From positions 1 to 64,000 of the forward strand of contig JANJTB010000028.1 in NCBI GenBank assembly GCA_024711295.1: a stretch of 64,000 nucleotides of DNA. The letters run 5' to 3'. The position numbers were made by a program, and so were the translations under genes. The DNA is from a bacterium (GTDB taxonomy: Bacteria > Bacteroidota > Ignavibacteria > Kapaibacteriales > UBA2268). The notes under the pieces are model-generated. The model was not told the DNA's origin, made no database searches, and saw only the letters and a list, made by a program, of their open reading frames with translations. This document shows, in pieces, positions 54,978-63,126 of the stretch (the stretch's first letter is position 1; each line of letters opens with the position of its first letter).

Positions 54978-55109
54978 ATTAATGACATATCCACAAGTCA
55001 TAATTATTTGATTTTTTCAAAATATTATTTGCAAAATAACAAATAATTTTGTATGAAGCAAATCAATTTTTTAGTTTATATAACATTTAGTCGATATTTA
55101 CTATTTTAG

Positions 55110-55910
55110 CTAAAATATAATCAAATTTATATTTGGCAGTAGGTGCCATTTTCCTCCAAAAGGGTATTCTCCGTAACATAACTTTGCACCACCAATAATA
55201 TTGACTTTCTTTGATACTTTCCAAACCAGATTAGTATTAATTTCTGTAAAATAGCGCATGTTGCTGTGCTCGGGGTATTCATCATCAATTTTAGTAGCTG
55301 TCAAAGGGAACGAAAATAATGTTACACTTCCATTAAAATTGAAATTTTTGTCGATATAGTTCTCAGAAATGCAAGTAAAACTTATCCCTAAAGACTTATA
55401 TAATACTGCCGTTCTAGGAAAAATTACAGGTAGGTCAATTGATGTTGCCGGGCTTAAATTTTTGTTATTTAGAGCAAAATCAATCAATATCATTGCTGAA
55501 ATATAATTCAATGAATCAATTTTAAATGTAGATATTAATCCATTTGAGACCGAAACCATATTTGGAATTTCAAACTCCGGAGATATAAATCCTCCTGCAC
55601 CTGAGCTTTTGACCAATGACAACAGCAATGTGGGGTAATTGACCGAGTGTAATGACGAAAAAGCCAGATCAGCATCTTTATAAAAACTATATTTCAGTTC
55701 AACTGAGGGCGAAATGAAGAAGGATAAAGGATTTAATGATAATGAAAGATTTTCGCTGAAAGTGTACTCTGAAAAAGTAAAAAGTGAAAGGTAGTAGTTA
55801 TTAGTTTCGGGAATAAATGAGTTCTTGTCGGAGAATTTGAATAACTCAGAAGAATTGGATATGTTGTAGTTCATCAGAAATATTATTATCAGAAATATGT
55901 ACTTTTTCAT
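55110..55910 (-). CDS. Exported envelope protein of unknown function (beta-barrel-like)
   Basis: A 266-residue exported protein. GGAGG lies five bases before the ATG at 55910, which makes that start secure, and the protein then begins MKKYIFLIIIFLMNYNISNS, a signal peptide. The mature part has alternating strands with aromatic residues (YYLSLFTFSEYTFSENLSLSLNPLS and onward), suggesting an outer-membrane barrel, and the end (HLLPNINLIIF) fits the hydrophobic last strand with terminal Phe. No family was recognised. It lies 86 bases after the nuclease-fold lipoprotein gene on the same strand. Confidence 0.65.
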   Translation of the reverse strand: MKKYIFLIIIFLMNYNISNSSELFKFSDKNSFIPETNNYYLSLFTFSEYTFSENLSLSLNPLSFFISPSVELKYSFYKDADLAFSSLHSVNYPTLLLSLVKSSGAGGFISPEFEIPNMVSVSNGLISTFKIDSLNYISAMILIDFALNNKNLSPATSIDLPVIFPRTAVLYKSLGISFTCISENYIDKNFNFNGSVTLFSFPLTATKIDDEYPEHSNMRYFTEINTNLVWKVSKKVNIIGGAKLCYGEYPFGGKWHLLPNINLIIF

Positions 55911-55996
55911 TTTAACCTCCAAAGACAGCTAACAGCAGCATGGTCGGAAAGCGCTCTCAGGTTACTGTAAACGGTATGTGAATCATTTACCCACTC

Positions 55997-56986
55997 TCAG
56001 TTCGAAAATAAGTAATCTAAAGTTCTATCCCATGATGTTTTCGGATTAGTGGTATGAGTAAAATATATGTTAGTATTGAGATATCTGTCAAGACCTAAAG
56101 AGGCATGAAAATCCTGAAAAAAGGGAGTCAACCAATTGATTTCGGGTGTATAAAAACTACCTTCCTTATGAAAAGGATTATCGCCACCTCCGTGAAAATG
56201 TTCATCAGGGCACATGTCTTCGATGCAATAATCACTTTTCTCGGAATTTGGAGGTAATAAATTAAAATCTCCACCAATAACTAATGATTTAGATTCTTGA
56301 TTACACTTATTCATAAAATTGAGTACAACATCTACTTGCCTTTTCTTTGTGTCATCTGTAGAAAAGGCTTCGAGATGAACATTCGCAACTGTAATTTCGA
56401 TATTGCTGCCTAAATCAATTGTGCACTCTATGAAATTCTGACGAAGATAGAAGTATTTGGTAAGTGCGTCTAAATCATTTCTCAATGGGAATGGATGCAA
56501 CTTATGGCTCTTAATTTTCCATTTTGAAAAAATAGCTTTACCGTCGTTTATTTTGCCTAATCCATCACTTGGTACAAACTGAACATCCCAATTTGAACCA
56601 AAAACAGCATTCGTAAATGAGGTTTTTTGAAGAATATAATCAACTTCATCAATATATGCAGTTTTTTTGCTACTGATGTCAATCTCCTGAATCAATAAAA
56701 TATCAGGATTAATTCGGTTAATTTCAGTAATAATGTTGTTTAAGTTATTTATTACTTCAGCTCTAGTAAATAAAGACCTATTACCGCAGGCATCACCAAA
56801 CCACTGTTCAAGACCACCACATGCAAAACGAATATTCCAGGTCATAATTAGTAATGTGTCTTTAACCGGATGTTCAGTTTGGGATTTTGAATAATATTTA
56901 CATTCCTGAATTTCGTCAAGTGTATTGACTAATGGCTGACAGCTACAGATAACAAACACCAGCAAAAAAAGAAGCGTTTTTTTCAT
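55997..56986 (-). CDS. Endonuclease/exonuclease/phosphatase family lipoprotein
   Basis: A 329-residue predicted lipoprotein. The ATG at 56986 has GGAG upstream and gives a signal peptide with a lipobox (LLFLLVFVICSC); longer starts lose it. The EEP fold is visible in LLIMTWNIRFACGG (first strand with Asn), DILLIQEIDI (catalytic Glu), NVHLEAFSTDD, VIGGDFNLLP (Asp and Asn) and SWDRTLDYLF (final Asp in RTLDYLF where the family usually has IDYIF). The usual final SDH motif is absent because the protein ends there, so activity on DNA or phosphoesters is uncertain. It diverges from typA with 268 bases between. Confidence 0.82.
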   Translation of the reverse strand: MKKTLLFLLVFVICSCQPLVNTLDEIQECKYYSKSQTEHPVKDTLLIMTWNIRFACGGLEQWFGDACGNRSLFTRAEVINNLNNIITEINRINPDILLIQEIDISSKKTAYIDEVDYILQKTSFTNAVFGSNWDVQFVPSDGLGKINDGKAIFSKWKIKSHKLHPFPLRNDLDALTKYFYLRQNFIECTIDLGSNIEITVANVHLEAFSTDDTKKRQVDVVLNFMNKCNQESKSLVIGGDFNLLPPNSEKSDYCIEDMCPDEHFHGGGDNPFHKEGSFYTPEINWLTPFFQDFHASLGLDRYLNTNIYFTHTTNPKTSWDRTLDYLFSN

Positions 56987-57160
56987 TTCAGCTCCAAATT
57001 TTATAGTTTCAGATAAGAAAATTTTCATTTCTTAATACATTATTTTTAATATTCAAACTTAATGATTTTTATAGTAATTAGCAAGATATTTTTTAATCTT
57101 TGTCAATCATTTTAATTGTATATATTATATACTATAAAATTGTTTTAATCGTTTTATTTA

Positions 57161-57187
57161 TGTTATATTGTTCGCAAAACAATAACA
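57161..57187. repeat. Inverted repeat upstream of typA
   Basis: TGTTATATTGTT and AACAATAACA flank a short CGCAAA loop, giving an imperfect hairpin 68-94 bases before the typA ATG. It may be an operator or part of the typA leader. The rest of the gap 56987-57254 is AT-rich with no gene seen. Confidence 0.4.
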
Positions 57188-57254
57188 TTTATATTTACAT
57201 TCTCAAATTATAACACATAGAAATTTACATTTATCATATCAGGTATTTTATTTA

Positions 57255-59072
57255 ATGAGAAAAGAGAATTTTAGAAATATTGCCATCATAGCGCACGTTG
57301 ACCATGGCAAAACAACATTAGTTGACCATTTACTTCGCCAAAGCGGCACATTCAGAGCTAATCAGCAAGTAGATGAAAGAATCATGGACTCGATGGATTT
57401 AGAAAGAGAGCGCGGTATAACCATTTCGGCAAAAAATACGTCGGTTGAGTACAAAGGAATCAAAATAAATATTATGGATACTCCCGGTCACGCCGATTTT
57501 GGTGGCGAAGTAGAGCGCAGTCTAAATCTGGTTGATGGTGCATTACTTTTGGTTGACTCAAGCGAAGGTCCGCTACCACAAACAAGATTTGTTTTGAAGA
57601 AAGCGCTTGCTAGAAGTTTACCAATAATAGTTGTAATAAATAAAATTGACAGACCTGATGCAAGAATTCAAGAAGTAATTAATGAAATTTATGATTTATT
57701 TATTGATTTGGACGCTGATGACTCTCAAATAGAATTCCCGATTATTTATACAATTGCCAAAGAAGGAAAGGCTTTCCTAAAAGTTGGAGAGGAGTCAGAC
57801 TCGTTAGAAGTGTTATTCGAAGCAATTATTAACACCATACCTGGTCCTATTGCCACTGATGACGAAGTACCCCAATTTTTGGTAACAAGTTTGGACTATG
57901 ACTCTTATGTCGGGCAAATTCTTATCGGAAGGTTGTCGCATGGTAGTCTTGCTATGAACAAGAGTTATCTGTTATATGGCGAGAATGATTCTAAAACAAC
58001 AGTTAAGTTCTCCGCTCTATATACTTTCAAAGGATTACAAAAAAAGCAGGTTGACACAGTAGAAGCCGGGGATATCATTGCAATTGCTGGTATCGAAAAT
58101 GCAAAAATCGGAGATACTATTACTTCAATTGATAATCCCAAACCTCTCGAAAGAATAAAAGTAGATGAGCCAACTGTATCTATGATTTTTTACGTTAATA
58201 ACAGCCCGTTCGCAGGCACTGAAGGTCAATACCTGACAACAAGACATCTAAAAGGACGCTTGGAAAAGGAACTTCTGCGTAATGTATCAATTCAAGTCGA
58301 ACCTACAGACAGAGCAGATGCATTCGAGGTAAAAGGACGTGGTGAACTTCAGATGGCTATACTTATTGAAACCATGAGAAGAGAAGGATTCGAATTTATG
58401 GTTTCGAAACCAAATGTAATCACAAGAGAGGAAGACGGAAAGACTTTAGAGCCATACGAAATGGTTTATATTGATGTTCCTGAAGAGTTTACGGGAGTGG
58501 TTACAGAAAAACTTTCAATCCGAAAAGGAATCATGCAAAATATGATAAACCATGGACATGGTAGAGTAGATTTAGAATTTAGAATACCAGCACGCGGATT
58601 GATCGGTTATAGAAGTCAGTTTCTGACCGATACCAAGGGCTCAGGAATAATGAATACATTGTTTGATGGGTACGATAATTGGGCAGGAAATATACCTCAA
58701 CGTGTTTCAGGTGCATTGGTTGCCGACCGTCCAGGAAGAGCAACAGCGTATGCGGCATTTGGAATGGAAGATAGAGGCGATTTATTTATCCCTGTAGGAA
58801 CTCAAGTGTACATGGGCATGGTAATTGGTGAAAGAAACAAAACATCTGATCTCGATATCAATATTACTAAGGAAAAGAAGCTCACAAACATGCGTGCTTC
58901 CGGTTCTGATGCAACTGTTGTACTCAGACCGCCAAGGATGCTTACTCTCGACCAGGCTATCGAATTCATTGCTGATGACGAGCTGATTGAAGTAACTCCA
59001 GAAAATATTAGAATCCGTAAAATGGAGCTTGACTACAAGTACCGTAAACCGAAGACCAAAGATTTAGACTAA
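57255..59072 (+). CDS. typA: Translational GTPase TypA/BipA
   Basis: A 605-residue ribosome-binding GTPase involved in growth at low temperature or stress and in ribosome assembly. The G motifs are complete: AHVDHGKTT (G1), RGITI (G2), DTPGHADFGGEVER (G3) and NKIDRPDAR (G4). The EF-G-like domains follow, with SPFAGTEGQYLTTRHLKGRLEKE typical of BipA, then RGLIGYRSQFLTDTKGSGIMNTLFDGY in the C-terminal part. The tail KYRKPKTKDLD is short. Full length. A strong terminator follows, so it is probably monocistronic. It is a highly conserved boundary to the AT-rich block downstream. Confidence 0.97.
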   Translation: MRKENFRNIAIIAHVDHGKTTLVDHLLRQSGTFRANQQVDERIMDSMDLERERGITISAKNTSVEYKGIKINIMDTPGHADFGGEVERSLNLVDGALLLVDSSEGPLPQTRFVLKKALARSLPIIVVINKIDRPDARIQEVINEIYDLFIDLDADDSQIEFPIIYTIAKEGKAFLKVGEESDSLEVLFEAIINTIPGPIATDDEVPQFLVTSLDYDSYVGQILIGRLSHGSLAMNKSYLLYGENDSKTTVKFSALYTFKGLQKKQVDTVEAGDIIAIAGIENAKIGDTITSIDNPKPLERIKVDEPTVSMIFYVNNSPFAGTEGQYLTTRHLKGRLEKELLRNVSIQVEPTDRADAFEVKGRGELQMAILIETMRREGFEFMVSKPNVITREEDGKTLEPYEMVYIDVPEEFTGVVTEKLSIRKGIMQNMINHGHGRVDLEFRIPARGLIGYRSQFLTDTKGSGIMNTLFDGYDNWAGNIPQRVSGALVADRPGRATAYAAFGMEDRGDLFIPVGTQVYMGMVIGERNKTSDLDINITKEKKLTNMRASGSDATVVLRPPRMLTLDQAIEFIADDELIEVTPENIRIRKMELDYKYRKPKTKDLD

Positions 59073-59093
59073 TATTAAAGATTATAATATTTA

Positions 59094-59130
59094 CCCCCGG
59101 AAATCATACAGGTTCCCGGGGATTTTTTTA
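59094..59130 (+). terminator. Intrinsic terminator after typA
   Basis: A GC-rich stem (CCCCCGGAA with TTCCCGGGG, one mismatch) is followed by a run of seven T, 21 bases after the stop codon. Confidence 0.88.
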
Positions 59131-59272
59131 TTAAAAAATAATTAATTTATTTATGCTTTTCTTTCGAAGCCTATTTATTTGATTTTTCAGCTCAAAACTA
59201 ATTATTCAAGATTATAATTAATGTTGATTCTTGAAATATGCGGCCTTTTCAATCTCTTCAAAATATTGGTAA

Positions 59273-60040
59273 CTAATATCCAAATATAGTTAATCTGTAT
59301 CTGATCGGAATATAAATCCACATATCAATTGGCTCACCATCAATAAGTGCCGGCTGAATAGCTCCTTTGATGTTGTTTAATTTACTTAAACAGCGAACTG
59401 CTTCCTCAATAAAAAGTTTGGAGTGTAAATTATCATATATTATTAATACGATTTTCCCAAATTTATTAATCAAAACTCTTAGAATTACATCTTCTTCTAT
59501 TCCTTCTTTTCTTAATGAATCAGGATACATTAGGCATTGTCCAAATTTTTCTATTTCAATTACAGGCAATTTCTCATATTCAGTGTGTTTAACCAAATCG
59601 CCGAGACTATCGAAACAATTACCTTTGATTAATTTCATATCCTTAAAATAATCTTCTCTTTTTAATTTTCCATTGGAATGATAAATCTTTACTTCAGAAT
59701 ATAAATTCTTCTTATTATAAATAATAGATTTTTTAAGTTTTCCGTCAGAATAAAAATATTTTGATTCTCCAATAAAGTTTCTGTCTGCTTCATTATCAAA
59801 ACTCTCTACTGAAACAATCACACAATCATTATTTAATGTCTTGACAATCGTATTCTCTGATTTGTCTTTCAATACGATTTCTTTAATACTTTTATCTTTA
59901 ATCTGATAATTAGAGTCAAGTATAATTTCAGAATTAAATTTCTTTGAAACGTAACTAATATTATGACAAGAGTTTAAACCTAATAATAAAGTTACATTTA
60001 CAATAACTAGTAAAACTAAACCATGTTTATTTATTTTCAT
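59273..60040 (-). CDS. Lipoprotein with YwqK-type repeats and a TonB C-terminal-like domain
   Basis: A 255-residue lipoprotein (leader MKINKHGLVLLVIVNVTLLL, lipobox LNSC). Residues about 90-155 carry YwqK/MORN_2-type repeats (KYFYSDGKLKKSIIYNKK, VKIYHSNGKLKREDYFKD). The last 90 residues match the TonB C-terminal fold (EEDVILRVLINKFGKIVLIIYD, FIEEAVRCLSKL, PALIDGEPIDMWIYIPIRY). TonB domains normally contact the TonB box of outer-membrane receptors; here, with no membrane anchor besides the lipid, it may act as a periplasmic binding module. YwqK repeats occur in antitoxin-like and repeat proteins. It is the last gene in the AT-rich block. Confidence 0.75.
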   Translation of the reverse strand: MKINKHGLVLLVIVNVTLLLGLNSCHNISYVSKKFNSEIILDSNYQIKDKSIKEIVLKDKSENTIVKTLNNDCVIVSVESFDNEADRNFIGESKYFYSDGKLKKSIIYNKKNLYSEVKIYHSNGKLKREDYFKDMKLIKGNCFDSLGDLVKHTEYEKLPVIEIEKFGQCLMYPDSLRKEGIEEDVILRVLINKFGKIVLIIYDNLHSKLFIEEAVRCLSKLNNIKGAIQPALIDGEPIDMWIYIPIRYRLTIFGY

Positions 60041-60229
60041 ATTTTTTTCCCTTGTTAGATATTTAAATATATCTGAATATACAAAGTGCGTTAGAAAGGA
60101 AAATTTTGTTACTTTTTTTCAAAAATCAAATTGATTTTCCCACTTTTCCCTTTAAGGGTTTCTCAATTACCTTATTTTTACCTAAAGCAATTTATCAAAT
60201 TCAATCGCACCTTTTTTTTCAGCGAAATA

Positions 60230-61033
60230 CTACTTTTTATCATCGAACATTGATTTAATCATAGTCATATTGTGCTCATAGTAACGATGAGGAAGATACT
60301 TCAAATTCGGAAGTTTCTCTTTAAGCTTATCCATCTCTTTTTCTGAAAGTCTAAATGGCCAATTTATAGTTTTTAGATTTTTAAGATTATATAAAGGATC
60401 AATTCGTTTGTCTTTACAACTCACCATTGCTGAACTAAAGTAAATCAAATTAGTCAGTTTGCTAAATGGTTCGAATGAATCAACTTTTTGTTTTGTGTAC
60501 ATTCCACCTTCCAACGAGAAAAATTGAAGATTTTTTAAATCCGATATAGGAGTGTAGTCGGTTATTTTTTTAAAATTTTCAATATATAACACTTCAAGTT
60601 GCTTCATTTTGGATAACGGCATAATACTCTCCACTTGAGATGAACTGCCTATTTTCAAGTGCTTTAATTTTGTCAATTTTGATATATTATCAAGTTTTTT
60701 AATATTGCTCCACTTGATGCTGAATCCGACTAAGTTTTTTAATTCACATGCACTATCAAACAGATTTTGAGTAGTATGCGATGAAAACCAGAGCATTTCT
60801 ATGTTTTGACATGTTGGTAAAAATTCAATCCACTCCTTGAGGATTTTTTTTTGTTCTTTAACAGGTACTTGCCAAAGTTGAGTACAGGCGATAGCCACAT
60901 TAGTTTGTCCGGTGTACTCTTTGGGATAAGTAATTACATCATATGGGGAGCCTTTTGCTCTATCCCAATACCAAAAACCACTTTCTATTTGTTTCTCAGT
61001 TATCACGTAATCATATTCGTTAAATTTTATCAA
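60230..61033 (-). CDS. Leucine-rich repeat protein
   Basis: A 267-residue protein with about six LRR units (LKHLKIGSSSQVESIMPLSK, LEVLYIENFKKITDYTPISD, LQFFSLEGG, LIYFSS, LKTINWPF), of the internalin-like or DUF-type spacing of about 21-24 residues. No signal peptide is seen, so it is probably cytosolic. An N-terminal stretch (SGFWYWDRAKGSPYDVITYPKEYTG) is not part of the repeats. Such proteins often bind other proteins. It lies between the radical SAM gene (146 bases) and the YwqK lipoprotein gene, on the same strand. Its base composition is very AT-rich. Confidence 0.75.
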   Translation of the reverse strand: MIKFNEYDYVITEKQIESGFWYWDRAKGSPYDVITYPKEYTGQTNVAIACTQLWQVPVKEQKKILKEWIEFLPTCQNIEMLWFSSHTTQNLFDSACELKNLVGFSIKWSNIKKLDNISKLTKLKHLKIGSSSQVESIMPLSKMKQLEVLYIENFKKITDYTPISDLKNLQFFSLEGGMYTKQKVDSFEPFSKLTNLIYFSSAMVSCKDKRIDPLYNLKNLKTINWPFRLSEKEMDKLKEKLPNLKYLPHRYYEHNMTMIKSMFDDKK

Positions 61034-61179
61034 ATATTACTCCTCTAACTACAAATTAAAAAACTCTTTCTTTGAGTAACATAATTTTTCTTTCATTTAA
61101 TTTAGTTAATAATTTGAATTCTTAATTGCCTCTCACTCCCACTAAGTAGTCTTCAATGTAACGATTAAATGATGTAAAT

Positions 61180-62046
61180 TTAATTAAATAAATTATTAAA
61201 TTTATAAAAAGTCATATTGTCAAGAAGAATTTGATTTGTTTTAAATTTATCTATAAAATCAGGAAAAATCTCAATTAATAAACTATTAAACTGTTGTTTA
61301 GTAAATTTTTTTTCAAATTTTACTTCCCTGTAGCTTAATCTTTTATTCACATGAGGAAATAGAGATGTATTTTTTATATCAACTGCAAGCGGAAGCAAGT
61401 CATGAATAGAATTTAACAGAAGAACAAAATTCTTTATTTCTTGTAAATGATAAAAATCGATCATGGTATTAATACCTACAGTAAATCCTTTATTAACCAA
61501 TTTTCTTAAGTTTTTCAATTGTAAGAACCACAATTCCTTATCACAATCAGTTATAAGATTAAAATACTTTGGACTTATTCCTTTGAGGCTATAATAAATC
61601 ATAAGGTGATGCTTATATTTATCTAACTCCGAAATGAATAAATCATCTAATAGAATACCATTGGTTTCTAAAATAAAGTTAATGTCATTCTTTACAACAA
61701 TATCTATTGTTTTTAATAAATGCACTTTGTTTAAAGTAGGTTCACCTCCACTTAATCTAGAATTTTTAAGCTGATATTTTCTTGCTAATGATATTAAAAT
61801 CTCAGCAGATTCTTCTGCAGATTGGAATTTAAATTTTTCTTTATTACATTTAATTCCTTCTGAATATCTTTTAAATTCTGGTACCCAGCAAAAGATACAA
61901 TTTAAAAAACATCCCACAACATCAATTGTTGCAATACCTCCATAATACTTTGAGGTCCTAACCTTATGACAAAGCCTTCTTTCTCCATCGCTGATTAATG
62001 GATTTAATAATTTAATATGCTTTTCAATATTTTGTTCAAATACCAT
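61180..62046 (-). CDS. Radical SAM protein
   Basis: A 288-residue radical SAM enzyme. The cluster motif CxxxCxxC is CFLNCIFC (about residues 47-54), SGGEPTLNK (about 99-107) is the SAM-binding GGEP motif, and ILETNG lies further on. It lacks the extra C-terminal Cys cluster of SPASM proteins, and it is not like viperin at the Cys motif (CIFCW rather than the CxFCFH-type). The family members nearest in appearance activate glycyl radicals or modify nucleotides and peptides; the substrate is not known. The start overlaps the HNH gene by 11 bases, implying coupled translation. Very AT-rich (10 of 60 G+C at 61201-61260). It is inferred to work with the HNH protein. Confidence 0.88.
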   Translation of the reverse strand: MVFEQNIEKHIKLLNPLISDGERRLCHKVRTSKYYGGIATIDVVGCFLNCIFCWVPEFKRYSEGIKCNKEKFKFQSAEESAEILISLARKYQLKNSRLSGGEPTLNKVHLLKTIDIVVKNDINFILETNGILLDDLFISELDKYKHHLMIYYSLKGISPKYFNLITDCDKELWFLQLKNLRKLVNKGFTVGINTMIDFYHLQEIKNFVLLLNSIHDLLPLAVDIKNTSLFPHVNKRLSYREVKFEKKFTKQQFNSLLIEIFPDFIDKFKTNQILLDNMTFYKFNNLFN

Positions 62047-63001
62047 AATAACTCATTAGTTTTTTTTCTGTAATACTAATACCTCCTTTATCTAGAGCTT
62101 CTTTTCTATTATTGAATAATTTACTTAATATCTCCTTTTTTTCTTTAATGATAGAATGATGGAGCAATCTATGGCAATTTGGACATACGCTAATAATATT
62201 ACTTTTATGATCAAGACTATTTTGAAATTCATTTTGAAATTTCATTGGTATTAAATGATGAGCTTCAACATATTTGTTATTTGTTACTCTCGATGTAAAT
62301 GTATTATGAGAACTATCTACTTCACAAATAAATTCTGCAGAGATTAGAGCACTTTTAGATATCCCAGGCTTTGTTTCCCAATAGCTTCGGTTCCCCATTA
62401 CTCTTTGATTTGTTCGGGGTAAAGGATTATCATTTGTTTCAATTGGTTCTGATTCAAATATCTTAATTATTTCTGAATCTTCGATATCATCTATTGATTC
62501 GTGTAAATCAACTTGCAAATATCTATCAAATGGTCCATTTTTTTGAATAAAATCATATTCTTTAGTTCTATCAATTCGTATTTGACCAGGAACATTAAAA
62601 TTAATATTGTATCCTAATTTTAAAATAAAATCTGACTTTGATATATCAATTTTTTGAATTTTCTTTAAAAAATATATATTCTCCCAAGGTTTACTCCCCG
62701 AAACGGGCCATAAAGCTTTTCCTAAATTGATATTACAGAGCTTATAAGATACAATTCCAAAGTCAGTAAATTTCCCAGTTTTACTCTCTGAGAATATAAC
62801 CCAATCACCGATTTCCATGGAATTATATGCACTTTGGAGTCCTTTGGTCATTGCCCAACAATGTATTTTATCATCTGATGATTCCAATATAGATTGTAAT
62901 TCATCAAATGATAGGTACTTTTTTAACAATTTAATAGGTACACTTTTTCGAATGCTAGTATTTAGATTTTTTTTGCTAGCTGGTGATAAATAAATACTCA
63001 T
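62036..63001 (-). CDS. HNH endonuclease with EVE/PUA-like N-terminal domain
   Basis: A 321-residue protein. The C-terminal part is an HNH nuclease: AHHLIPMK, then NIISVCPNCHRLLHH, with the zinc-type CxxCH and both catalytic His visible, like McrA-type enzymes. The N-terminal part (about residues 45-145) has an EVE/PUA look (HCWAMTKGLQSAYNSMEIGDWVIFSE, FGIVSYKLC, ALWPVSGSKPWENIYFLKKI). In known EVE-HNH proteins the EVE domain reads modified cytosine, so this may be a modification-dependent restriction nuclease (type IV-like); that is inference. It overlaps the radical SAM gene by 11 bases and stands first in the minus-strand AT-rich block. Confidence 0.82.
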   Translation of the reverse strand: MSIYLSPASKKNLNTSIRKSVPIKLLKKYLSFDELQSILESSDDKIHCWAMTKGLQSAYNSMEIGDWVIFSESKTGKFTDFGIVSYKLCNINLGKALWPVSGSKPWENIYFLKKIQKIDISKSDFILKLGYNINFNVPGQIRIDRTKEYDFIQKNGPFDRYLQVDLHESIDDIEDSEIIKIFESEPIETNDNPLPRTNQRVMGNRSYWETKPGISKSALISAEFICEVDSSHNTFTSRVTNNKYVEAHHLIPMKFQNEFQNSLDHKSNIISVCPNCHRLLHHSIIKEKKEILSKLFNNRKEALDKGGISITEKKLMSYYGI

Positions 63002-63090
63002 TTAATTCTCCGATTAAGTTTATTTAAAACAAGAATCGATATTTATATTTGATTGCATATTGATACAAATTCTATACTTCGTAATAGTCT

Positions 63091-63120
63091 TCATCTATAT
63101 TGGTCTATATTCGTCTATAT
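63091..63120. repeat. Three tandem 10-bp repeats upstream of the HNH gene
   Basis: Three units with the pattern T-C/G-A/G-T-C-T-A-T-A-T stand head to tail: TCATCTATAT, TGGTCTATAT, TCGTCTATAT. The period is exactly one helical turn. They lie 90-119 bases before the HNH gene start and just after the guaA stop, so they could be regulator sites for the HNH/radical SAM pair. Confidence 0.55.
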
Positions 63121-63126
63121 CAAAAA

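Noticed and set aside
57029-57254. Possible small gene between the nuclease lipoprotein and typA
   Set aside because: No reading frame with a start, length and composition suited to a gene; the region is AT-rich leader DNA.
63061-63120. CRISPR-like array near guaA
   Set aside because: The units are only 10 bases with no spacers, so this is a short tandem repeat and not a CRISPR.
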